Assembly: GCA_017302435.1 (NCBI GenBank)
Contig: JAFLDL010000016.1
Coordinates: forward strand, 22,736-86,735
Length of the DNA: 64,000 nucleotides
Direction: 5' to 3'
DNA from: Candidatus Accumulibacter necessarius
GTDB taxonomy: Bacteria > Pseudomonadota > Gammaproteobacteria > Burkholderiales > Rhodocyclaceae
The notes below the pieces were generated by a model, which made no database searches, had not been told where the DNA came from, and worked only from the letters and a program-made list of their open reading frames with translations. This document shows positions 25,711 to 33,623 of this stretch, in pieces. The position numbers and the translations under genes are program-made. How positions within the stretch are numbered: position 1 is the stretch's first letter; every line of letters starts with the position of its first letter.

Positions 25711-28265
25711 CGCATTGCCCCCACCAGCGCCGGATTCACCTTTATGGTTTTCCGCCGCCCCTCTTGTGCCACCCTCACGCGGTCAAGCTCTTCCAGTTCC
25801 CGCAAAGCCCCCGCCAGATTTTCCTTGTCGCGTATCGGCCCAAGCCGTTGCGCTTCGCGGGTCGGGACAAGATGCGTCCTCTCCCGCCGGCAATATTCGA
25901 TCAGCCAGGTATCCAGCCGCGACGCATCTGCCAGTTCCGCCGGCAGCGCAATCTCGCCAAAGAAGCGCCGCGATTCGTGCAGGTGCCATGCCGCAATCAG
26001 GCTTGCACTCTCGAATGCCGCGATTCCGATCGCGCCGCCCGCCCCCTCGAACATCTGGAACAGTGCCGCCAGCCGTGCCGCGCTGTCGGCGGATTTGCTC
26101 GCCACGTCCCGCACGTCGTAAAGCTCGCCGCCGCTCGCCAGTTCGCTTTCAATGGCATCGTGATAGCTCACCCATGCCGCTTTCGCTTCCGAGGTCAGGG
26201 GCAGCATGGGCGGGGTCAAAATACCGTCATCGTCGATTGGCACAGGTTTATTGAGCAGGGCAGTAATGCGCCGATTGAATTCGGATAGAGCCGGGCTACC
26301 CGAGACGGGCGGGGTATAGAACCGCGTCCCCATCGTGCTTTCCGGCCACGCCACAAGAAACCGAGCAAGGAAGCCCGTGCCACGCGCCAGCCCCTTTGTC
26401 GCATCAAAGAATGCCCGCAGGGTTGATTCCTGAATCATCAAGCCCATCGTCAGCCGCGCTCCGCGAACATCCCGGCTTCGCTCTTCATCGCTTCGATCAG
26501 ACTGATAGCGCCCGCCGTCCCATAACTTATTGAGTAGCGCGAGGTTCCGCATGGCGCTTTCCTTGCTCATGCCATGCGCCCCGAAAACAATCCCGGCCTC
26601 GTTCGATACCACGCCAGCCGACGGCCAATCCATTTGCAATTTCTTCGCCAGCCCTTCGGGGGTCGCATCCTCGCGGATCAGTTTCGGCACTCTTGGCGGT
26701 TCCGGCTTGTCGCGTTCACGCTCGGCCAGGTCGCCGCGCAGCTTATCGACGGGCTTGCCCGCTTTCGCCGCCGCCCGGATTGACGACAGAATGCCCTCGC
26801 GCTCGGCCTCCCACGCCGAAAGTGCAGCCCGGTAGTCTTTAATCAGCGGTTTGGCGATTTCGGCTTGCGCGTCCTGGTAGTCAAGTATCGGCTTGGTGAA
26901 CATCTTGTCGGCCTGTGATTTCCGCTCGCCACTATCCGCAATGGTCAGGATGAAAAGCCCGACGGGAGCAGAAAGAATCTCGTCGCGTCGCACATCCGCA
27001 TGGGCTTGTGCGGCCAGCGACAGCGCCGCCAGCGCCGACGATGCCACCATCGGGACAGGTGCCTTGACGAAGCCCACGACCTCTTCTACCGCTGCCCTTA
27101 TCGGCAGGGGCAGGGCATCCAGCGGATAGGGTTCCGGTTCCACCTTCGCCGCCAGGGGGTGCGGATCAGGCCAGGACAGGGTTGCATTCGCAGTCGCCAG
27201 CACGCCAGAGAAATCGACTGACGGCCCTTGGCGTTGCTCCCGGGGCCTGTCTACCAGCGCCCGCACGTCCGCCCAGGACTTGTCAGCACAGGAATTGTGC
27301 TGACACTTAAAACCCAAAGCGCCGCCGGTTTTTCTGAAGATCGCCGCCTCGCCCTTGCCGTGCTCCGGGTTGAACGGGCAGTGCGCCAGCTTGTAGCGCT
27401 CGCTTCCTTCATGGGCGTCTTGCTCGAATTCGATACCCAAGCGCCCCAGGAAGTTGCCCAGGCCGAAAGCGCCGGTCCGCCCGTTGCCGGGTTGATAGCT
27501 GGCGGGTTGCGCTACCGACTTGGCCGGTAGCCATGCGCGCAGTTGATCGACTGTGACCACTTCGCGGCGCTCCGGTGTCGCCACCAGTTGCGACAATCGC
27601 CAGGGTGCCAGCGGGGTATGGTCGCCCTTGGTCGCCACCGTGCCGTACAGCTTGGTAATCCGGCCCGCATTGAAAACGCTTTGGTCGACCTCCACTTGAT
27701 CGGTGTCGAACCTCGCCGCCAGCCCGACCAAGACGCCCTTGACCAAATCTCGGCTTTCGCTGTCGTTGGGAAGATCAAGCGGGTAGACCAAATGAAAGCC
27801 GTTGCCGGATTCGGCCGCGAGAGGATCAGGCCAGCCTGCAGCCTTCAATGACTGGTAGCACGCCCGCGCCACCGTCTTGGACGCTTCAAGCTGTGCGTCG
27901 GTCGCGCTCGTGTCGGTCGGTCTGGCCGGGTCGAAATCGAGCAGCAGCCAGCGCCGCCGGGTAATTTGTGCATCCGTCGTCGTGGCCGCCGCACCGAGTT
28001 CAATTCTGTTGCAGTAGCGCGCCAGCAATTGCGGGTCGATCGGGTTGAGGGTCACATAGACCGCCGCGCCGCCACTGTTCAGCCGCATCGCGTGCTCTGC
28101 CAGTTGTCGCCGGTGCTCGCCGTCGAAGTATCCCGCGTCGGTGCGCTTGCGCCCCTTGGTAAAGGATCGAATCTCGATCACGTCATCAGGCTGAAACAGC
28201 GCTGCAAGCGCGTTGAGAATTGCGGACTGGTCGGCTTGCGGCATTGGAAAGGGTGCATTCATCAT
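25707..28265 (-). CDS. Primase/DUF3987-type replication protein
   Basis: An 852-residue protein with two parts. The N-terminal region (about 1-250) has the RRWLLLDFDPARP acidic motif and ESGNGFHLVYPLDLP, reminiscent of archaeo-eukaryotic primase-like domains of mobile elements. The C-terminal half (about 375-760) resembles DUF3987/YfjI proteins (VEEVVGFVKAPVPMVASSALAALSLAAQA). A CX-type zinc-finger-like stretch (CPFNPEHGKGEA...FKCQHNSC) lies between. Such proteins probably start replication of the excised element. The exact family call is by memory. Confidence 0.72.
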   Translation of the reverse strand: MMNAPFPMPQADQSAILNALAALFQPDDVIEIRSFTKGRKRTDAGYFDGEHRRQLAEHAMRLNSGGAAVYVTLNPIDPQLLARYCNRIELGAAATTTDAQITRRRWLLLDFDPARPTDTSATDAQLEASKTVARACYQSLKAAGWPDPLAAESGNGFHLVYPLDLPNDSESRDLVKGVLVGLAARFDTDQVEVDQSVFNAGRITKLYGTVATKGDHTPLAPWRLSQLVATPERREVVTVDQLRAWLPAKSVAQPASYQPGNGRTGAFGLGNFLGRLGIEFEQDAHEGSERYKLAHCPFNPEHGKGEAAIFRKTGGALGFKCQHNSCADKSWADVRALVDRPREQRQGPSVDFSGVLATANATLSWPDPHPLAAKVEPEPYPLDALPLPIRAAVEEVVGFVKAPVPMVASSALAALSLAAQAHADVRRDEILSAPVGLFILTIADSGERKSQADKMFTKPILDYQDAQAEIAKPLIKDYRAALSAWEAEREGILSSIRAAAKAGKPVDKLRGDLAERERDKPEPPRVPKLIREDATPEGLAKKLQMDWPSAGVVSNEAGIVFGAHGMSKESAMRNLALLNKLWDGGRYQSDRSDEERSRDVRGARLTMGLMIQESTLRAFFDATKGLARGTGFLARFLVAWPESTMGTRFYTPPVSGSPALSEFNRRITALLNKPVPIDDDGILTPPMLPLTSEAKAAWVSYHDAIESELASGGELYDVRDVASKSADSAARLAALFQMFEGAGGAIGIAAFESASLIAAWHLHESRRFFGEIALPAELADASRLDTWLIEYCRRERTHLVPTREAQRLGPIRDKENLAGALRELEELDRVRVAQEGRRKTIKVNPALVGAMR

Positions 28266-28449
28266 TTGCGCCCTCTCTGCCAGCCGCGTTTCTGCTTCCG
28301 GTTGCGCGACGGCTTTACGGCACTGGCGAGACTGAACCAGCCTTTAAGCGGGTCAGTTGCGGTATCATAGCGATCGTCAAGTGTAGTATTTTGGGTCGCG
28401 CGGTTGCCACCGTTGCGGCCCGTTCCTTTTATGGTCACGGTCGCCGCCC

Positions 28450-28680
28450 CTATGCCGTTGCGCCGGTTTCGCGTGTGCGCTTTTCCAGCCAGGCGAGCAG
28501 ATCGCTACGGCGGTACCGTACCTTGCGCCCGATCTTGATGAAGGGAAGGTTGTACCGACCGACACTGCGCCACACAGAGAGTGTGCCGGGTGCCACAGTC
28601 AGCAGCGCCGCCGCCGCTTGCTCGTCCAGCAGGTCGGCGCCTGCTGCGATTAGATTACAGAGATTTTGAGTAGTCATCAT
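28450..28680 (-). CDS. AlpA-like helix-turn-helix regulator / excisionase
   Basis: A 76-residue DNA-binding protein. LLDEQAAAALLTVAPGTLSVWRSVGR forms a MerR/AlpA-type helix-turn-helix, followed by LPFIKIGRKVRYRRSDLLAWLE, the typical wing and end. In P4-like elements AlpA-type proteins control integrase expression and excision. ATG 28680 has GGAG 8 bp upstream and is chosen over an upstream in-frame start. Confidence 0.82.
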   Translation of the reverse strand: MMTTQNLCNLIAAGADLLDEQAAAALLTVAPGTLSVWRSVGRYNLPFIKIGRKVRYRRSDLLAWLEKRTRETGATA

Positions 28681-28782
28681 TCGCTCCAATTGAGAACTGC
28701 ACAACGCAGGTCACGGAGCGAATGCTAGATAAATGGAAATTGGTCGAATAGCCGGTGCGGTTCAGAAAACCCGCCCCGAAAA

Positions 28783-28915
28783 ATGGGGGTCGGGTGGGTA
28801 GGTTCCCCCGTTGGGGGTGGGTGGGTTCCAAGCCGTGCCAGCCCTGAAAGCCAGTATTGGAGCGGCTCTTGGGGGTGGGTAGATTACTCGCCGGGGGTCT
28901 TGGGTGCGCCGCCGC
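28783..28915. repeat. G-run repeat tract
   Basis: Repeated units of TGGGGGTGGGT and GGGTGGGTAGG occur four or five times on the plus strand, in the gap between two island genes and the start of the next. Several runs of three to five G could form quadruplexes or act as iteron-like binding sites. Nothing else is recognisable here. Confidence 0.5.
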
Positions 28916-29600
28916 CGGGTTGCCAGTTCGCGACTTTCGCAACATCTTCTACGGCTTGGTTGACCGGCACTCCCTCATCGTCGGTCATAGCAAACTCCGC
29001 CGCGTGTTCCCGTAGCCATTTCATCAGGGCTTGCCTTGGATGTCTTCCGCCGGGATCGGTTACGGCTTGCCACGCCCGCACCGCCGCCGCCAACTTGGGG
29101 GCATAGCGAGAATTCTTCGGGTCAAGGTAATCGGGGGCATCGGTTGCCGTCGGGAAGAAAAAGTCAGTGCGGATACCCGCGTCTTCTAGCCATAGCCGCA
29201 GATCGGAAACCGCCACTCTTGTTTTTCCCCAGTTCGGTTCTTTGTTGATGACGTAGGTTCCTTCGTCGTCAGGCCATTGCCCATTTATCTCGGCAACATG
29301 CTCCCCACCCCAATAACCCCTTTCGTGCAGATTGTCTATGCCAGCCGTGTATCTCGGTTCCGCATCATATTGGAGCTTCGCCCTCAGCTTTCTGTCATTG
29401 ATCGCATTCACCAGCGCCGCAAGCGCAGTCTGAACCCATGAAATACCGTCGCTATCATTCAGGCCGGTTTCCGGGTTCCTGAAATACATCCCGCTTGCGT
29501 CAACCGCAGTCGGGTCAAAGCCCGCAATCAGCGCCGCCGCTTGTTCCACTGTCAACGGATCGGCAAGCCGCCAAAGCTGATTAATTTCTTTGAAGTCCAT
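28884..29600 (-). CDS. Conserved hypothetical protein of integrative elements
   Basis: A 238-residue soluble protein beginning MDFKEINQLWRLADPLTVEQAAALIAGFDP, a start seen in uncharacterised phage/island proteins. The C-terminal half contains KLAAAVRAWQAVTDPGGRHPRQALMKWLREHA. No catalytic motif or membrane segment. Transcribed toward the AlpA-like gene. Confidence 0.68.
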   Translation of the reverse strand: MDFKEINQLWRLADPLTVEQAAALIAGFDPTAVDASGMYFRNPETGLNDSDGISWVQTALAALVNAINDRKLRAKLQYDAEPRYTAGIDNLHERGYWGGEHVAEINGQWPDDEGTYVINKEPNWGKTRVAVSDLRLWLEDAGIRTDFFFPTATDAPDYLDPKNSRYAPKLAAAVRAWQAVTDPGGRHPRQALMKWLREHAAEFAMTDDEGVPVNQAVEDVAKVANWQPGGGAPKTPGE

Positions 29601-29710
29601 AGCGCCCCTTTCACGCTCAGCCCTTGGTTCAGGATGCCACGCCAGCCGGGCAAGGGAACCCGGTTTTCTCTCCGTCGAGATAGGCGCGGCAAAACTCAGG
29701 TTTTCTCAGG

Positions 29711-29941
29711 TCACGCGGCCACCGCAAAGCGCCCCACGTCGATTTCCACGCCCGCCAGCGCCGCCTGTTCGGCTTGTTCCAGCAAGGCAGCGGTGACGGC
29801 CGCGTCCTGGAAGGCTTCGCCGCAGTTCTCGCAGACCAGCGCCGGGACTTCACGGAAAACGATCGTCATGCCGCCGCGTTTAAGTGGAACAGTCACAGCG
29901 CCGGGTCGGGTTTCGCCGTGTCGGCAGATTGGGCGCTTCAT
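29711..29941 (-). CDS. YgiT-type zinc finger protein
   Basis: A 76-residue protein with a C-terminal CENCGEAF knuckle and a likely partner pair CRHG at the start, preceded by MTIVFREVPALVC, as in YgiT/MqsA-type antitoxin N-terminal domains. The usual toxin gene (DUF4258 or MqsR) is not seen next to it. GGAG lies just before ATG 29941, which is preferred over an upstream start at 29974. Confidence 0.72.
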   Translation of the reverse strand: MKRPICRHGETRPGAVTVPLKRGGMTIVFREVPALVCENCGEAFQDAAVTAALLEQAEQAALAGVEIDVGRFAVAA

Positions 29942-29998
29942 GGGTTTCTCCTTGTTGCCAGGTCCGCCAGCCATAGGGCGAAGTCGGGTAATCCACGC

Positions 29999-30259
29999 TC
30001 ACGCGGCCCGGTCGCCATGCTGCGCGCGCATCAGATCGAGCAGGAATTCGGGCGCAAGGTCCGCGCCGTTTGCCCATGCCGCCGTGCGCATTACTGGATG
30101 CTGACTGGCCGTGGCGAACACGGCAGGATCGCGTAGCGCCTCGAACACTTCGCCGTCGATTTCATCAGACAAATCCACTTCGCCAGCTTCGCCGTTGTTG
30201 AACCGCAGAAACAGGCGATAGCCGGACAGCGGGGTGACTTCCGTGGTGTGCAGGATCAT
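29999..30259 (-). CDS. DUF2442 protein
   Basis: An 86-residue protein with the pattern PLSGYRLFLRFNNGEAGEVDLSDEI, then FEALRDPAVFATA and a closing WANGADLAPEFLLD, characteristic of DUF2442. It follows a DUF4160 gene by 5 bp; the pair is a common small module that has been proposed as toxin-antitoxin-like. Confidence 0.85.
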   Translation of the reverse strand: MILHTTEVTPLSGYRLFLRFNNGEAGEVDLSDEIDGEVFEALRDPAVFATASQHPVMRTAAWANGADLAPEFLLDLMRAQHGDRAA

Positions 30260-30264
30260 GATCG

Positions 30265-30522
30265 TTACTCCAGAGGATCAATCGGATTCAGCGGCTTCTT
30301 CTGTTGTGCAAGATTCCAGTCTGCTTCAATTTCGTTCCGATGCAGCGCCATCCATTCTCGAACCATCGACAGTGCCCGGCCCGGTAGCGAACCGGCGTAT
30401 ACCTTGCCGTCCAGCGTCATCAAGGCTTCATGCTCGCCGTAGACGGCGTGAAAGTGCATTGGCGGGTGCTCGCGCCAGTTCATGTAAATGACGATGCCGA
30501 AGAACCGCGAGATTTCCGGCAT
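30265..30522 (-). CDS. DUF4160 protein
   Basis: An 85-residue protein with FFGIVIYMNWREHPPMHFHAVYGE, the HxPxHFHA-type signature of DUF4160, and an AL..VREWMALHRNEI helix. It starts 2 bp after the integrase stop and pairs with DUF2442, so it may be a small stabilising module co-transcribed with the integrase. Confidence 0.85.
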   Translation of the reverse strand: MPEISRFFGIVIYMNWREHPPMHFHAVYGEHEALMTLDGKVYAGSLPGRALSMVREWMALHRNEIEADWNLAQQKKPLNPIDPLE

Positions 30523-30524
30523 GA

Positions 30525-31745
30525 CTACGCCGCGCCCCGCTTCGGCAACTGCACTATTTCCGCCACCTCTTTCATGCCGCCAGCTTCCATCATCGCCGCG
30601 GTTGCCGTATTGACGGATGCCCGCACCGGGTCAAGGTCCAGCCGGGCATAGATCGCCGTCGCTTGCTGGCTCTTGTGGTTCAAGGATTTGCCGATGATCG
30701 CCATCGATGCGCCGGTTCTTGCCTGCCAGCTTCCCAGGGTGCGCCGCAAGTCATGCAGCGTTACGCCGTTCGGGTCATTTCTGCCGTAGGGGATGCCGGC
30801 CCGCTCCATGACGCGAATGACCGCCTTCTTCGGTTCGACCATGTGACCGCTGGCTCCCGGCCCAGGGAACACGAACCCGCCGGCGGTCGCCTCCTGCCGT
30901 GCCTTGAGGATCGCCACTGCTTCCGGGCAGAGTGTCACATTCTGGGGGGTGCCGTTCTTGGTGGCGGGAATGCGCCAGACGGAGTCGGCCAGGTTGATTT
31001 CTGCCCAGTGCATCGAACACAGATTTTCCCGTCTTGCACCCGTGAGCAGTGCCAGCAGGATGAAGTCGCGCATGGCGATGTTCGGCTCTTCGGCCAGCGA
31101 TTGAAAGAAGCGGGGTAGTTCATCGGCTTGCAAGAACCGATCGCGGCTCACCACGCGGCCCGCCACCTTGACGCCTTGCGCCGGGTTCGTTTCGATATAG
31201 CCCCATTCGATCGCCTTGCCGAAAATGCCAGACGCCAGCGCCCGCACAAGCCTGACCGTCGCCGCCGCCTTGCCGGCCTTTTCAACATCGGACAGCGCAC
31301 GGGCAATCATTGCCCTCGTGATCGTCGTCAACTTCCGGTCGCCGAGGGATTTTTGCAGGTAGTCCCGGAATCGCTGCTGCATGTCGCGCCACACCGCCAG
31401 CTTTTCGCCGTGCCGGGTGCCGTACTCGGTGAAAAACTCCGTCAGTGTCGGTTCTGCCTTGAAGGTCCGCCGCGCCTCGGCAGGGTTCGCGCCGCTGGCA
31501 AACTCGCCAAGAATCCTTTCGGCTTCGGCTTGTGCCTTCTCTACCGTCATGTCAGGGAAGGTGCCCAACTTCACCCAGGCCATTGATGCGCCGGCCCGCT
31601 TCACGACATAGAAAGTTTTCGCTCCCGCTGAAGTTACTCGCAGGGCCAGCTTCGGCACCTTGGTATCGTAAACCGTCAGCCGCTTTCCGGCCGGCGGAAG
31701 CTCAAGCCCCTGAAGGGCAATCTTGCCGAACTTGATCTGTGCCAT
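30525..31745 (-). CDS. P4-type tyrosine integrase
   Basis: A 406-residue site-specific recombinase. The N-terminus (about 1-85) is a DUF4102 arm-binding domain. The catalytic set is visible: Arg in LLTGARRENL, HDLRRTLG, the NHKS box and the nucleophile Tyr in ATAIYARLD. It should recombine the element with the tRNA-Thr site. ATG 31745 (MAQIKFGKI) is the family-like start; a further upstream frame to 31796 would run into the repeat array. It points inward from the right attachment repeat. Confidence 0.95.
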   Translation of the reverse strand: MAQIKFGKIALQGLELPPAGKRLTVYDTKVPKLALRVTSAGAKTFYVVKRAGASMAWVKLGTFPDMTVEKAQAEAERILGEFASGANPAEARRTFKAEPTLTEFFTEYGTRHGEKLAVWRDMQQRFRDYLQKSLGDRKLTTITRAMIARALSDVEKAGKAAATVRLVRALASGIFGKAIEWGYIETNPAQGVKVAGRVVSRDRFLQADELPRFFQSLAEEPNIAMRDFILLALLTGARRENLCSMHWAEINLADSVWRIPATKNGTPQNVTLCPEAVAILKARQEATAGGFVFPGPGASGHMVEPKKAVIRVMERAGIPYGRNDPNGVTLHDLRRTLGSWQARTGASMAIIGKSLNHKSQQATAIYARLDLDPVRASVNTATAAMMEAGGMKEVAEIVQLPKRGAA

Positions 31746-31763
31746 TCTTTCACCTCGCATAAA

Positions 31764-31785
31764 TCGGGCTATCACCGGGCTAGCA
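31764..31785. repeat. Right copy of the 22-bp subterminal repeat
   Basis: Matches 11236-11257 with one mismatch. A further TGGGCTATCA unit follows at 31786-31795 and an inverted CGGGCTAGCAC unit lies at 31812-31822. The cluster is upstream of the integrase start and could bind the integrase or its regulator. Confidence 0.55.
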
Positions 31786-31808
31786 TGGGCTATCAAATTT
31801 CGTCATAT

Positions 31809-31843
31809 TTAGTGCTAGCCCGTTAAGGTAAGTTTAGCACTAA
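31809..31843. promoter_or_regulatory. Inverted repeat upstream of the integrase
   Basis: TTAGTGCTA (31809-31817) and TAGCACTAA (31835-31843) form perfect 9-bp arms around 17 bp in an AT-rich patch. It could be an operator for integrase control. Confidence 0.4.
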
Positions 31844-31901
31844 CATATTGCTGTGTATACGTTTATTAAGGTTCATTAGTGCGTAGGTTTGACGGGAATC
31901 A

Positions 31902-31962
31902 CGCATTCGTAATGCGAAGGTCGACAGTTCGATTCCGTCCAGCGGCACCAGTAAATCAAGCA
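31902..31962 (+). repeat. Right attachment repeat (attR) with displaced tRNA-Thr 3' half
   Basis: Identical to 11144-11204. It lacks the first 27 bases of the tRNA, so it is not a working gene. By the usual logic of tRNA-targeted integration this is the original chromosomal 3' half. Confidence 0.94.
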
Positions 31963-31965
31963 GGT

Positions 31966-31991
31966 AGCCCAACTCAAGAGTTGGGCTTTTT
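31966..31991 (+). terminator. Rho-independent terminator, original tRNA-Thr terminator
   Basis: AGCCCAAC/GTTGGGCT stem (extending by TC/GA) followed by TTTTT. It parallels the island terminator after the intact tRNA but differs in sequence. Confidence 0.78.
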
Positions 31992-32283
31992 GCTTCCTGG
32001 CCATCCAGTAAGCGACTTCGCACCTCACGGTTGAGCGAAAATCAATTACAACATCGCCTGCTTAGGGTGTATGCCGTTAGCCATCGGGAAGTCGAACTCT
32101 TGCCCAAGAACATGACTGAACAGGTCGAGCGGATGTGGCTCCGCGCTGTCTCGCCCCGAGCGACATAGCGCCCGACCGGGGCCAAGCAAGCTACGGGGGC
32201 TCCACCTGCTGCGCTGCGGCTTCTTGGGTCGGGGAAGTGAAGGTGGCTGTATACTCGACCCCTTTTCATTCGGGCGCTGCATC
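31992..32283. other. Intergenic region between island and rimO
   Basis: No gene can be supported. TATACT at about 32250 is a possible -10 box for rimO. Short minus-strand readings here lack recognisable features. Confidence 0.5.
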
Positions 32284-33609
32284 ATGTCAAAGCCGAAAAA
32301 CATCGGTTTCGTTTCCCTGGGTTGCCCTAAGGCGCTGGTCGACTCCGAGCAGATTCTCACCAAGCTGCGCGCCGAGGGCTATCTGATCTCGCCTTCGTAC
32401 GAGGGCGCCGATCTGGTGGTGGTCAATACCTGCGGTTTCATCGATGCCGCCGTCGAGGAGTCGCTCGAGGCCATCGGCGAGGCGCTGAAGGAGAACGGCA
32501 AGGTGATCGTCACTGGCTGCCTGGGGGCGCGAGAAGCGGTGATCCGCAAGGCGCATCCGCAGGTGCTGGCGGTGACCGGGCCGCATGCCGCCGACGAGGT
32601 ACTGCAGCATGTGCACGCGCATTTGCCGCAGCTGCATGACCCGTTTACCAGCTTGGTCCCGCCACAGGGGATCAAACTGACACCGCAGCATTTTGCTTAC
32701 CTCAAGATTTCCGAGGGCTGCAATCACAGTTGCACCTTCTGCATCATCCCTTCGATGCGCGGCCCGCTGGTCAGCCGACCGATCGGTGATGTCCTGCAGG
32801 AAGCCAGAACACTGGCCGAGTCGGGCGTGCGCGAACTGCTGGTAATTTCCCAGGATACCAGTGCCTACGGCGTGGACCTGAAGTACCGGACCGGCTTTGT
32901 CGGTGGGCGTCCCCTGCGCACGCGGCTGCGCGAACTCTGCGAGGCGCTGGGCGAACTGGGAATCTGGGTGCGCCTGCATTACGTCTATCCGTATCCCAGC
33001 GTGGACGCGCTGGTGCCGCTGATGGCCGCGGGCCGGATTCTGCCCTATCTCGATGTCCCTTTCCAGCACGCCAGTCCGCGCATCCTGAAAGCCATGAAGC
33101 GTCCGGCGAGTGCCGAGGACAATCTTGAACGTCTGCGGGCGTGGCGGGCCGTCTGCCCCGAGATCACGGTGCGCAGCACCTTCATTACCGGATTCCCCGG
33201 CGAGACCGAAGCCGAGTTCGAGGAGTTGCTGACGTTCATCGCCGAGGCTCGTCTCGATCGTGTCGGTTGCTTTGCTTACTCGGCGGTTGACGGTGCGGCG
33301 GCCAATGCCTTGCCGGACCCGGTGCCGGAGGAACTTCGCGAGGAACGCCGGCAGCGGCTGATGGCGTTGCAGGAAGATATCTCGGCGGAGTTGCTGGCGG
33401 CGAAGATCGGCCGCGAGATCGAGGTGCTGGTCGATGAGGTCGACGAGGAGGGAACGATCGCCCGGTCGCCAGCCGACGCACCGGAGATCGATGGGTTGGT
33501 TTTCGTCAACGACCATTTCGACGCCGAACCGGGTGATTTTCTGCGCGTCCGGGTGGTCGATGCCGACGAGCATGATCTCTACGCCGAGGTCGCGGGCAAT
33601 ACCGCCTGA
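32284..33609 (+). CDS. rimO: Ribosomal protein uS12 methylthiotransferase RimO
   Basis: A 441-residue radical-SAM enzyme that methylthiolates Asp of ribosomal protein S12. The N-terminal UPF0004 domain has [11 protein letters not shown] and NTCGFIDAA; the radical-SAM Cys triad is [11 protein letters not shown]; a TRAM domain closes the protein. [12 protein letters not shown] is typical for RimO rather than MiaB. The ATG at 32284 directly precedes [15 protein letters not shown]. Confidence 0.96.
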   Translation: MSKPKNIGFVSLGCPKALVDSEQILTKLRAEGYLISPSYEGADLVVVNTCGFIDAAVEESLEAIGEALKENGKVIVTGCLGAREAVIRKAHPQVLAVTGPHAADEVLQHVHAHLPQLHDPFTSLVPPQGIKLTPQHFAYLKISEGCNHSCTFCIIPSMRGPLVSRPIGDVLQEARTLAESGVRELLVISQDTSAYGVDLKYRTGFVGGRPLRTRLRELCEALGELGIWVRLHYVYPYPSVDALVPLMAAGRILPYLDVPFQHASPRILKAMKRPASAEDNLERLRAWRAVCPEITVRSTFITGFPGETEAEFEELLTFIAEARLDRVGCFAYSAVDGAAANALPDPVPEELREERRQRLMALQEDISAELLAAKIGREIEVLVDEVDEEGTIARSPADAPEIDGLVFVNDHFDAEPGDFLRVRVVDADEHDLYAEVAGNTA

Positions 33610-33623
33610 GGGCCCACTCGGGC

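Larger units (their letters stand above)
11144..31962. mobile_element. Integrative genomic island in tRNA-Thr(CGU), about 20.8 kb
   Basis: The element is bounded by perfect 61-bp direct repeats (11144-11204 and 31902-31962), the left one being the 3' part of an intact tRNA-Thr. A tyrosine integrase lies just inside the right repeat. All genes between the integrase and 14528 are on the minus strand; the retron cassette near the left end is on the plus strand. Cargo is a type I restriction-modification operon and a retron. An AlpA-like regulator and a primase/DUF3987 protein suggest a P4-like or phage-satellite ancestry. No capsid or conjugation genes were seen. Excision would give a circle of 20,758 bp. 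Confidence 0.93.

Noticed and set aside
11144-31962. Island as an intact prophage or conjugative element
   Set aside because: No capsid, terminase, tail, relaxase or type IV secretion genes found; only integrase, regulator and replication genes.
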